Shown here in pieces: positions 22,336 to 29,236 of a DNA stretch of 29,236 nt. Numbering within the stretch: position 1 is the first letter of the stretch; each line of letters opens with the position of its first letter. Position numbers and translations under genes: made by a program. The notes beneath the pieces were generated by a model. The model did not search any database and had not been told where the DNA came from. It was given only the letters and a program-made list of their open reading frames with translations. This DNA comes from Bacteroidales bacterium (lineage in GTDB: Bacteria; Bacteroidota; Bacteroidia; Bacteroidales; WCHB1-69), in assembly GCA_017964755.1 (NCBI GenBank), contig JAGCRI010000191.1:1-29236 (forward strand), in the 5' to 3' direction.

Positions 22336-23298
22336 TTAGAATTCCCAGAGTTCGTGCTCAAACGCGCGGATTTTATCTGTAATCTTATCTGACTCGATGC
22401 GCTGGTCGCGGGCGTTCAGAAGATAGTCGCTGATCCAACGGTCATTATAGACATTCTGTTCAGCATAGATATAGCTTGAGAACTCGCGCTTCCACGTAAG
22501 CACATCGTCGAAAGAGGGACGCTGCGCATTGTTTCTGACATTGAATACTTCCTGTTGGGCAAGGAACGGTCTCAACTCATCGTAGTAGATATGTCCCAAA
22601 GTACGAGTCTGTTTCACACCACCGACAGCTTCCTCATCTCCTTCCTGAGGGCCTGTATTGAGCACTTTTTCATACTCAATTTTCGGTGCAACCTCAAGGA
22701 TTCTGACATCAAGGACAGAACGTTCCTTATCGAAGAACCATATTTCTTTTATGTCATAATAGGAGATTTCCTTTGCTGCGTGCTGTTCCACAATTTCCTC
22801 TTCGCCGATCAACTCGAAAGTTTCAGGGTCATATTTGGGGATTGTGCGCCGCTCAACCAAGGCCGCCTTCGTCTGTTCGAGAGACTGCGGGATATTGCAG
22901 AACTCGTCTGTATAGAACGGAAGTGCGTCAGGGTTATTCTCCGCATTTTCGAGGTCAACCGCATCAAGTATCACCTGACCGAGGCTGCGCCACGTTCCAC
23001 GTCTTTCCTGCGGGAAATAGAGGTGGTGGTTCATCTTCTCACGAAGGTCGATTCTACGCCAGATGGTAATATAGTACATCACATCAGCCTGACGCTGGTG
23101 GACGTAAGTCACCGGCGAAGAGAAATCACCAATATCCTCCTGTGCCCACGAGTTCTCTACCGCGGGACGCACCGGCTGTGTAGGCTGTTCAAGGGTGCTG
23201 CCTTCTGAATATTCCTCTGCCGGCTCTTCGTCATCGTACTGTGCGAACGACACTGCTGCGATGAGCATAAATACGGGGATTAAAGCAAGTTTTTTCAT
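22336..23298 (-). CDS. porN: T9SS ring protein PorN/GldN
   Basis: A 320-residue periplasmic protein with signal peptide MKKLALIPVFMLIAAVSFAQ (cleavage after A19). After an acidic linker (DDEEPAEEYSEGS) the GldN/PorN domain runs from about residue 60: YYITIWRRIDLREKMNHHLY, a conserved early stretch, then IKEIWFFDKERSVLDVRI and the C-terminal DRWISDYL. PorN binds the lipoprotein PorK, and together they form the large ring under the outer membrane that couples the PorLM motor to the translocon. It is last in the por operon, 33 bases after porM, and the terminator at 22282-22316 follows. Motif and position agree fully with the porPKLMN order known from Porphyromonas gingivalis. Confidence 0.95.
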   Translation of the reverse strand: MKKLALIPVFMLIAAVSFAQYDDEEPAEEYSEGSTLEQPTQPVRPAVENSWAQEDIGDFSSPVTYVHQRQADVMYYITIWRRIDLREKMNHHLYFPQERRGTWRSLGQVILDAVDLENAENNPDALPFYTDEFCNIPQSLEQTKAALVERRTIPKYDPETFELIGEEEIVEQHAAKEISYYDIKEIWFFDKERSVLDVRILEVAPKIEYEKVLNTGPQEGDEEAVGGVKQTRTLGHIYYDELRPFLAQQEVFNVRNNAQRPSFDDVLTWKREFSSYIYAEQNVYNDRWISDYLLNARDQRIESDKITDKIRAFEHELWEF

Positions 23299-23331
23299 AA
23301 TCTAATAATTTTATAAGTTATACAACTTATG

Positions 23332-24978
23332 TTATTTTATACGGACCATCAAATCTCTAAGAGTACGTTTACCTGCGATTGATTCTGCGCGAATGTCAGT
23401 GAACTGAACGATAGTATTGGCACTTGCGCTATTAATCTTTGACTTGACAGCCTCGCTGAATGCGCCGCCTGAACAAGCGATTGGCGGATCTTCGTTACCT
23501 CTCACAACAAAAGTGACTCTGTAGGAGACGATTTTCCACTTGAGGTCGTATGCAAAGTCATCGCTCATTCTTGCTGAAAGGAACGGGTTGGCCATCAATT
23601 CCTGTTTCGAACGTTTACCACCGTAGATATTACCGCCAATGTATGATGTCGGGTCGGGAACACGTTTTACGCGGAACTCAGATCCACCAAGAGCTTGTGA
23701 TTTGCCACCCATATCAGCGTTGACAGTAACTTTCACAGTCTTGCCGACCATACTTTCAGGAACAGTAACATCGTATTTGCCGTCACCAGTACCTTTAAGC
23801 TGGCAGCCAGGTATTGATACGCTGACCTTCGGAACCGGAGCAGAGACTGAAATCGGGTTCGGGATAGCAGCATAGAAAACGTTCATCTTTTCAGCAGCAA
23901 CAGTTGCTGAAGGTTTCATAACCACATATTTGTCTCTGAAGCTGTAATATTTTGTCGTTCCATCAGGAGCCTTGATTTTGATAAGACCTGCATACTTCTG
24001 CTCACCAAGACCGCCTGCTGAGAGAGAAAGCTTAACGACACCGTTTTCGCCTTCAAGCTCTGTAGCAGAACCTATCTGATCTTCAGTAAGAGTGTCAACA
24101 CCCATTTTATAGTAAACTTGAGGTGTCTGTTTTGAATCAAATGCAGCGACAATAATGTCTGCCTCATAATTTGTTCCGGTAAATACCATCTGCGATTTCG
24201 GGATAGCGCGGCCTTCAATTGTGTCGAATTTGAAGTCGTCAGCACTAATTGATGTGATGAGGACCTTCATCATAGAAGACTGTGCGTTAAGGATTTCGCC
24301 GACAATCTTATCAAGAATAGTAATGGTACCTGCCATAACGATATGGTCGAAATTGTGGCGTTCCCAAGTCTCTTCTTCCTTATCGGCATTGTAGAATTTC
24401 TGGTTTTCAAGATCGAGGCTCACGAGCAGTTCGGCCACATCCTTCTGTTTCTTTTCGTCAACCATTGCAATCAAATTCTTTCTGAACTCAATTATTTTGG
24501 CTTTCAAGTCAGCGGCTGTGTAACCTTGCGCATCGCTCAAAGTTTGCAAGTCACCAGACGGATTCAAGAATGTTGTGGGTTTATCGAAATTGTCCTTGTT
24601 TTCAATATCGGCGACTGTCTTAATAGTCTTGCCATCTTCGGCAAACTCAGTTTCGTCAACATATCTCAACAATCTGATTTTCAATTCTTCGACATATTTC
24701 ACCATATCTTCAGAATATTTCTGAAGTTGCATAGCTTTGTCGCTGGCTTCCTTAACTTTAGCCTCGCCCAAAATAGCCTTTTGCTTTTCAAGGTTTGAAT
24801 AGTTGCTTGAAATTTCACTCTCAATATTACTATTTGAAGTCAAAAGGGCATCATCAACGACCCCAAAGGAACTCAAAATATCCTTGGATACGTTCAACGC
24901 CAACATGGCGGTGAGCACCAAGTACATCATTCCTATCATCTTTTGCCGGGGGGTTTCCGGACAGTTTGTTGCACCCAT
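23332..24978 (-). CDS. porM: T9SS motor protein PorM/GldM
   Basis: A 548-residue protein, somewhat longer than the roughly 515 of characterised PorM/GldM. A short N-terminus (MGATNCPETPRQKMIG) is followed by one transmembrane helix (about 15-33, MMYLVLTAMLALNVSKDIL) and a long periplasmic part of beta and helical domains (D1-D4). R11 sits just before the helix, where the GldM arginine that works with the GldL glutamate is found. The helix plus periplasmic stalk transmits proton-driven rotation from PorL to the PorKN ring. It is 41 bases downstream of porL and 33 upstream of porN. The start ATG at 24978 is supported by the conserved N-terminus. Confidence 0.95.
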   Translation of the reverse strand: MGATNCPETPRQKMIGMMYLVLTAMLALNVSKDILSSFGVVDDALLTSNSNIESEISSNYSNLEKQKAILGEAKVKEASDKAMQLQKYSEDMVKYVEELKIRLLRYVDETEFAEDGKTIKTVADIENKDNFDKPTTFLNPSGDLQTLSDAQGYTAADLKAKIIEFRKNLIAMVDEKKQKDVAELLVSLDLENQKFYNADKEEETWERHNFDHIVMAGTITILDKIVGEILNAQSSMMKVLITSISADDFKFDTIEGRAIPKSQMVFTGTNYEADIIVAAFDSKQTPQVYYKMGVDTLTEDQIGSATELEGENGVVKLSLSAGGLGEQKYAGLIKIKAPDGTTKYYSFRDKYVVMKPSATVAAEKMNVFYAAIPNPISVSAPVPKVSVSIPGCQLKGTGDGKYDVTVPESMVGKTVKVTVNADMGGKSQALGGSEFRVKRVPDPTSYIGGNIYGGKRSKQELMANPFLSARMSDDFAYDLKWKIVSYRVTFVVRGNEDPPIACSGGAFSEAVKSKINSASANTIVQFTDIRAESIAGKRTLRDLMVRIK

Positions 24979-25019
24979 AGTCTATTATTTTTAGTTATAA
25001 AATATTAGTTTATAATAGA

Positions 25020-25727
25020 TTATTTAACATTCATTGCAGCAAGCATATTACCATATACACTGCTCAGTTTGGCGACATTCTTAGTAAGTTTGTCAACCTC
25101 TTCCTTATATTGAACCATATTTGAAAGTGAGTCATTAAGGTTGTCAGTGTAAGTTTTGATGTTTTTGCCGAGAGCCTGAAGTTCTTCCATTGCATTGACG
25201 TTAGCCATAGAAGAAGCTGTCTTTTCATATTGGAGTGAAAGGTTGCGGACTGATTCAGCTGCTTTGGTCAAATTGCTGACGTAAGCGTCTGTAACAGTGG
25301 CAGCATCAGATATACCTGAAAGTTTTCTTGCGTTGTCGCTAAGGTTGCGCATACCTGTTGCAAGGCTTTCAATCAGTTCCGGACCGATTTTAGCGTCTTC
25401 CAGCATTTTGTCGAGCTGCTGTGTAGGAGTGCCCGTTGGAAGAGTTTTCTTTTCTCTCTTTGTATGCTCGACATTCTGTTCGTTACCTATAGCGAGTTCT
25501 GGGTAAACCAAATCCCAGTGATAGACAGGGTGTCCGGGTTCAAATGCTGAGAAGAAGAAAATAAGAGCTTCAGTACCCATACCGAGCAAAAGCATAATAC
25601 CAGCACCGGGGTAGTGCATGATTTTGAACAGTGAGCCCAAAATAACGACTGATGCACCCCAACCGTACAACTTCGGCATGAATGCTTTGTAACCTTTACT
25701 GTTAACAAACTTGTTTAAAAGTCCCAT
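25020..25727 (-). CDS. porL: T9SS motor protein PorL/GldL
   Basis: A 235-residue inner-membrane protein with two transmembrane helices near the N-terminus (about 21-39 and 42-61) and a cytoplasmic C-terminal half that is largely helical. K35 lies at the end of the first helix and E53 in the second (GMGTEALIFFFSAFEP). The latter matches the protonatable glutamate needed for energising the GldL/PorL pentamer. PorL with PorM uses the proton gradient to drive T9SS secretion. The gene is 81 bases after porK, the largest gap in the operon and very AT-rich, but no promoter was seen there. Confidence 0.95.
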   Translation of the reverse strand: MGLLNKFVNSKGYKAFMPKLYGWGASVVILGSLFKIMHYPGAGIMLLLGMGTEALIFFFSAFEPGHPVYHWDLVYPELAIGNEQNVEHTKREKKTLPTGTPTQQLDKMLEDAKIGPELIESLATGMRNLSDNARKLSGISDAATVTDAYVSNLTKAAESVRNLSLQYEKTASSMANVNAMEELQALGKNIKTYTDNLNDSLSNMVQYKEEVDKLTKNVAKLSSVYGNMLAAMNVK

Positions 25728-25808
25728 AGTGTGTGTTTTTTAATTGGTTAATGATTTGGTGAATATTAAATTTGTTATTATATTAAATGTAATATATATA
25801 TTATGGTA

Positions 25809-27260
25809 TTAATATACATGCGAAGCACTTGAAAGGTTGTCGCCTCTCTGACGTCCCATATATGATTGTACGCAACGGAAGCCAACATACGATTTTGCCG
25901 TATCCTGATATTCGAAAGTTTTGGCAAAAACAGTAATGTAATAGCTGACATCTTTCCAAGAACCGCCGCGGATAACTTTTCTCTTCTTCACAGTCGGGTC
26001 ATCCTTGCGTGCATAGTATGTATATTGTGAGTTGAGGTCGTGTGAGAAGTTGACTGCTGATTTGTCGTATGCGTCCTCGCACCATTCAGCCACGTTGCCA
26101 GCCATATCAAACAGACCAAAGTTATTCGGGTGATAGTGGGCCACGATACCCGGATAGATGTTACCGTCAGCTATATAGTTGCCGCGCTGTGGTTTGAAGT
26201 TGCTGAGGTAGCAGCCATTCTGGTTCTGGGTATAAGGAGAACCCCAAGGATATGTACCCATGTCGAAGTCGCCGCGTGCTGCCCATTCCCATTCAGCCTC
26301 GTTAGGAAGTCTGAACTCTTGCTCTTGGGCATAGCCGTTACCTGAAAGCCAGCAGTTGCGGAGGTGTGTTCTCCAATAGCAGAATGCCTTGGCTTGGTGC
26401 CATGTGATACCGACTACCGGATAGTGGTCGAACTGCGGGTGGTTGAAGTAGTTAAGTGTCATAGGTTCGTTGAACGAATATGTGAAATCGTGAATCCAGC
26501 AGAGTGTGTCAGGATAGATATTGACGACCTCACGTTTCAGGAATCTCTCTTTTGTCTTGTTGTAGCTGCTCGGACGGTTTGCAAACATACCACCGACATC
26601 AACGCCAGGCTGGTCAAATTCCTTGTAAGAAGCACCATAAGCAGCCTTGTTCGGGTTAAGCGGGTCTTGTTCCGGATTCGGGTCTCTGAAGTTACGGAAG
26701 TCAGTATGCCAATATTCGAAGTTAAGCATACTCACATTCAAGTCAACCGGACGATAGTGGTAGTAGCGGGAGTTGATTTTGAGGAAAAGCGGGCTGAGAG
26801 CCTGTTGCACCTCTTCGTTTTCAGAATCCCACGGTATCTCTTCTTTCCAGTTAATGAGCTTAGGTTCCATCACCTCACCCTCATTCTCGCCGGAGGTATA
26901 TTTAAGGTAATGGCCATAACGCTGGGCATCTTCAATATCAGCCTCACCGAGCAGTACATGAGCGAGAGAGTCTCTTACCCAATACACAAACTGACGGTAT
27001 TCGTTATTTGTGATTTCCGTTTCGTCCATCCAGAATGCTGAGATGGAGACGTTCTTAGACTGGTGTGTGAAAGCGAATGGGACATCTTCATCACCGGCAC
27101 CCATCAAATAGTGACCGGCAGGGACATAAACCATTCCGAACGGGTCAATATCCATAAAATCCGGACGGTCTTTCACCCCAACCAATTGTCCTTCGCCGTT
27201 ATTCTTACAAGATACGAACAGAAGGAACGAAACCGCTAATAATAATGCTACCTTTTTCAT
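25809..27260 (-). CDS. porK: T9SS outer-membrane lipoprotein PorK/GldK
   Basis: A 483-residue lipoprotein from the ATG at 27260. This start gives MKKVALLLAVSFLLFVSC, a lipoprotein signal with lipidated Cys at 18; an in-frame upstream ATG at 27347 would run into porP and was rejected. The body is an FGE-sulfatase-like domain, as in GldK: FGMVYVPAGHYLMGAGDED, FWMDETEITNNEYRQF, RLPNEAEWEWAARG, LFDMAGNVAEWCEDAY and RGGSWKD, with FRCVQ at the end. The fold resembles formylglycine-generating enzyme but is structural here. PorK and PorN assemble the periplasmic ring, anchored to the outer membrane. The gene is 49 bases downstream of porP. Confidence 0.95.
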   Translation of the reverse strand: MKKVALLLAVSFLLFVSCKNNGEGQLVGVKDRPDFMDIDPFGMVYVPAGHYLMGAGDEDVPFAFTHQSKNVSISAFWMDETEITNNEYRQFVYWVRDSLAHVLLGEADIEDAQRYGHYLKYTSGENEGEVMEPKLINWKEEIPWDSENEEVQQALSPLFLKINSRYYHYRPVDLNVSMLNFEYWHTDFRNFRDPNPEQDPLNPNKAAYGASYKEFDQPGVDVGGMFANRPSSYNKTKERFLKREVVNIYPDTLCWIHDFTYSFNEPMTLNYFNHPQFDHYPVVGITWHQAKAFCYWRTHLRNCWLSGNGYAQEQEFRLPNEAEWEWAARGDFDMGTYPWGSPYTQNQNGCYLSNFKPQRGNYIADGNIYPGIVAHYHPNNFGLFDMAGNVAEWCEDAYDKSAVNFSHDLNSQYTYYARKDDPTVKKRKVIRGGSWKDVSYYITVFAKTFEYQDTAKSYVGFRCVQSYMGRQRGDNLSSASHVY

Positions 27261-27309
27261 ATTATGATGCTTTATATTATTTCTAAAACGATTAAACCTC
27301 GAATTTATT

Positions 27310-28335
27310 TTAATATTGGTTCTTATAAATTGAACGGGTTGAGCCATAACCTTCGAAAGTCTCAGTCTTGAATATGTCGAAGCAGTAACGTATCATAATC
27401 TCGAAATCGCCGTAGCTTCTGTTCTTCGAATAACCGAGCTTGCTTGTTGTGAAGCTGTATGCGAAACCGAGGTCGATACCTTTGAGGTAGTTATTAGATG
27501 AGTTAAAGAACGGACGGGCACCGAACAGTACGGAAACAGCGTCTTGAATTCTGTATGAAAGTCCCATCCAAAGTATCTTATTGTAACGTGCCATAAGGAT
27601 AAGATCCCACTGGGCTGTTGAAAAGTCTGTTTTAATCAAAGTCTGCGGTTCAATTTCCCAATTCGGGTTCTGCGGTATTGTCCAAGTGTAGCCACCATGG
27701 ATATACATGTGGCGGGTCATCTGCAGAACGTTTTTGTCACCCGACAGACGGACGTTTTCTATAAGCTGTGTTCCTGAAAGTCCGGCGTACCAATGTTCTC
27801 CCTTGTAGTAGAGGCCGAAGTTAACATCCATATCAAGCCATGATTCCTCGCCTTTGAAGTTGGTGATAACCTGGTCGCCACCCTGCAGCGGGCGAAGTTT
27901 AGAAGCATCCAGCTTCTGGTTAAGGAAACCGACTTGAAGTCCAATGCCGAGTGAACCTGTAGGGATACGAAGTTTATATGAATATCCGATTTTCACACCG
28001 ACATTATTGTAATAACCGATTTTATCCTTAATAATGGAAACACCGAGTCCGCCATGAAGTTTTTTGAGATATGACTCGATGTTAAAAAGAAGCTGTTGGG
28101 GTGAAGTGTTGTCGCTTACTGTTTTACCTGATTCATCAATGTACGTGTCTTTGAACCCTGTATATTGCTGACGGAAGAGGCCTGTAAAGCAAAGTGTATT
28201 GCTCTGCTCGCCAACTGCACCAACGTTATAATACGGCATAGCCCACGGGAACAATGCGAACTGCGCATCCTGCTGAGCATACAACATACAACCGCTCATC
28301 AAACTGACCAATAAAACAATAATGCTTCTTTTCAT
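27310..28335 (-). CDS. porP: T9SS component PorP (PorP/SprF family outer-membrane protein)
   Basis: A 341-residue protein with a signal peptide (MKRSIIVLLVSLMSGCMLYA, cleavage before QQD). It has a beta-barrel-like pattern with many alternating aromatic strands and the PorP/SprF family features: AQFALFPWAMPYYNVGAVG, LFNIESYLKKLHGGLGVSI, GYYNNVGVKIGYSYKL, LGIGLQVGF and a C-terminal aromatic stretch. PorP is needed for secretion in Porphyromonas gingivalis and sits at the outer membrane. A Cys at 16 could suggest lipidation, but the clean YA/QQ site favours ordinary cleavage. It is first in the por operon; a -7 element lies about 158 bases upstream at 28493-28500. Confidence 0.92.
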   Translation of the reverse strand: MKRSIIVLLVSLMSGCMLYAQQDAQFALFPWAMPYYNVGAVGEQSNTLCFTGLFRQQYTGFKDTYIDESGKTVSDNTSPQQLLFNIESYLKKLHGGLGVSIIKDKIGYYNNVGVKIGYSYKLRIPTGSLGIGLQVGFLNQKLDASKLRPLQGGDQVITNFKGEESWLDMDVNFGLYYKGEHWYAGLSGTQLIENVRLSGDKNVLQMTRHMYIHGGYTWTIPQNPNWEIEPQTLIKTDFSTAQWDLILMARYNKILWMGLSYRIQDAVSVLFGARPFFNSSNNYLKGIDLGFAYSFTTSKLGYSKNRSYGDFEIMIRYCFDIFKTETFEGYGSTRSIYKNQY

Positions 28336-28492
28336 ATCTATTTATTTGTTCGTTTTTGTTTTTTTTGGCAGAAACTTTTCATTTTTTCTTTTGACTATTG
28401 CATTTTCCGCTGGATTATATAAGGTCTTATACTCTGTTTTTCCGCAAATGTTACAATATTTCAAAATTATTTTTATGTAAAGTTTCAAGCAC

Positions 28493-28500
28493 CAAAGATA
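28493..28500 (-). promoter_or_regulatory. -7 element for the por operon
   Basis: The minus strand reads TATCTTTG, an exact TAnnTTTG match. A -33 TTG is not clear. Use of this site would give a porP leader of about 150 bases. Confidence 0.5.
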
Positions 28501-28633
28501 ACACTTTTTTTCTTAATATCCTTATACCCATAAGATTTTTTTGCATTTTTAACAGATAAAAGTTAATAACAATTTTTACGATAAATTGTATAAGCATATA
28601 TAAGTAAAAAAAATATTGGAAAAAATAAAATTG

Positions 28634-28641
28634 TATTTTTG
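28634..28641 (+). promoter_or_regulatory. -7 element for the HU-CCDC81/SPOR-type gene
   Basis: TATTTTTG matches TAnnTTTG, 30 bases before the ATG at 28672. A TTG at 28616-28618 is present but with a short 15-base spacer. A weak purine-rich AGAGG lies just before the start codon. Confidence 0.5.
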
Positions 28642-28671
28642 CAGTTAATCTGAAACCAATAGAGGTAAGTT

Positions 28672-29236
28672 ATGATCATAGAGAATGTCATAAAGATTTT
28701 AAGTAGAGATAATTCAGTATATATCAATGGATTAGGCTTATTTAAATGCAAATTTATATCTTCGTCCATCGTGGATGGGAAGATAAATCCGCCTCACAAC
28801 GAGCTCACATTGGATACTGAAGAAGAGGGCAACGGCTTCGAATTTGTGCTTTTTGTATCAAAAGAGGAAGGCATTACACTGCTGGAAGCTGACGACACAA
28901 TTAGCAAATGGACGAAAGAACTGAACGAAAGAATTGGCAATGGAGAGCCTGTTCATATCGAAAATTTCGGAACTTTTTTGAAAAAAGATGGAAAAACGGA
29001 ATTTGAAAGCGATATAATTCCTGAACTTAACGAAGCATACGAAGGGATGTCTCCAATCGGGATTCCCGACAAAACGACAGGGGCAGTCAAAACAAAAGGC
29101 AAAGGCCGCAAGCATGCCGCCATCATTACATTTGTCATATTACTGGTTATCTCCTGTGGATTTGTAGCATACATTTTCAGGGAGCAGTTAAAGGATTTTG
29201 CTGAAGACGCCATGTTCCACATCGGCCGCGAAGTTA
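28672..29236 (+). CDS. HU-CCDC81-type membrane protein, probably SPOR-containing (3' end outside window)
   Basis: The first 188 residues are present and run off the right edge. Residues about 1-60 and 62-115 form two HU-like halves, with VYINGLGLFKCKF early and VHIENFGTFLKKDG later, the pattern of bacterial CCDC81 HU-like domains. A Lys/Arg-rich linker (KTKGKGRKH) leads to a transmembrane helix at about 150-168 (AIITFVILLVISCGFVAYIF). In related Bacteroidota proteins a periplasmic SPOR domain, which binds denuded septal peptidoglycan, follows; it would lie beyond the window, so that part is inference. The protein may link an internal HU-like domain to the cell wall. It is divergent from porP, and the start is the first ATG after the -7 element at 28634. 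Confidence 0.75.
   Translation, partial: MIIENVIKILSRDNSVYINGLGLFKCKFISSSIVDGKINPPHNELTLDTEEEGNGFEFVLFVSKEEGITLLEADDTISKWTKELNERIGNGEPVHIENFGTFLKKDGKTEFESDIIPELNEAYEGMSPIGIPDKTTGAVKTKGKGRKHAAIITFVILLVISCGFVAYIFREQLKDFAEDAMFHIGREV

Larger units (their letters stand above)
28336..28671. other. Divergent intergenic region between porP and the HU-CCDC81-type gene (336 bp)
   Basis: This very AT-rich spacer separates porP (minus) from the HU-CCDC81/SPOR-type gene (plus). It holds one candidate -7 element facing each gene (28493-28500 and 28634-28641). No further coding sequence or strong inverted repeat was seen; the long leader before porP (about 150 bases) could host regulation, but nothing specific was recognised. 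Confidence 0.6.

Noticed and set aside
27261..27347. Upstream in-frame start for PorK
   Set aside because: It overlaps the porP end and would bury the lipoprotein signal.
28270..28335. PorP as a lipoprotein (Cys at residue 16)
   Set aside because: The context SGC is followed by more hydrophobic residues and a good signal peptidase I site after YA, and PorP relatives are not generally lipoproteins.

Overview
The window looks like a chromosomal segment of a Bacteroidota member, most likely order Bacteroidales. The support is a complete type IX secretion system (T9SS) core operon (porP-porK-porL-porM-porN), a secreted C10 protease with a T9SS sorting domain, a FISUMP-domain surface protein, several lineage-typical families (GSCFA, DUF2851, HU-CCDC81/SPOR, Arg-rich RluB-type pseudouridine synthase) and repeated matches to the Bacteroidota promoter -7 element TAnnTTTG. 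No rRNA, tRNA, CRISPR array, transposase, integrase or phage gene was seen. Composition and gene density look even throughout, so this reads as core genome rather than an island.

Layout, left to right. (1) 1-1107, +: the tail of one M23 peptidase, then a second membrane-anchored M23/LytM protein in which a catalytic histidine appears to be replaced. (2) 1299-3900, -: metK and an M64-family secreted metallopeptidase joined by an ATGA overlap, ended by a hairpin terminator. (3) 4252-5622, +: a P-loop protein of the cyclic 2,3-diphosphoglycerate synthetase family, divergent from metK, with a strong terminator. (4) 9051-5711, -: RluB-type pseudouridine synthase, mannose-1-phosphate guanylyltransferase, and a GSCFA gene split by a frameshift. 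(5) 9158-13852, +: a tight run of citrate lyase alpha subunit, YqeY, an unknown protein, a riboflavin-kinase-only protein, an LRR protein and a WlbA-like sugar-nucleotide dehydrogenase. (6) 16169-13869, -: a large secreted repeat protein with a C-terminal FISUMP domain. (7) 16427-18703, +: a C10 cysteine protease with two CUB-like domains and a T9SS sorting domain. (8) 20017-18737, -: DUF2851. (9) 22269-20093, -: a short CstA-type transporter overlapping a sugar-phosphate nucleotidyltransferase. (10) 28335-22336, -: the porPKLMN operon. (11) 28672 to the right edge, +: the start of an HU-CCDC81/SPOR-type membrane protein.

How it fits together: PorL/PorM form the proton-driven inner-membrane motor, PorK/PorN the periplasmic ring, and PorP an outer-membrane-associated component. 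The C10 protease and possibly the FISUMP protein are candidate cargo encoded a few kilobases away. ManC, the MurU/HddC-like nucleotidyltransferase and the WlbA-like dehydrogenase supply activated sugars of the sort used for surface polysaccharide or for the A-LPS that anchors T9SS cargo; that last link is inference. The most useful leads are the degenerate M23 protein, the stand-alone riboflavin kinase, the bacterial cDPG-synthetase homologue, the citF gene without its partners, the displaced sorting-domain-like module in the FISUMP protein, and the alternative pairings in the metK leader.
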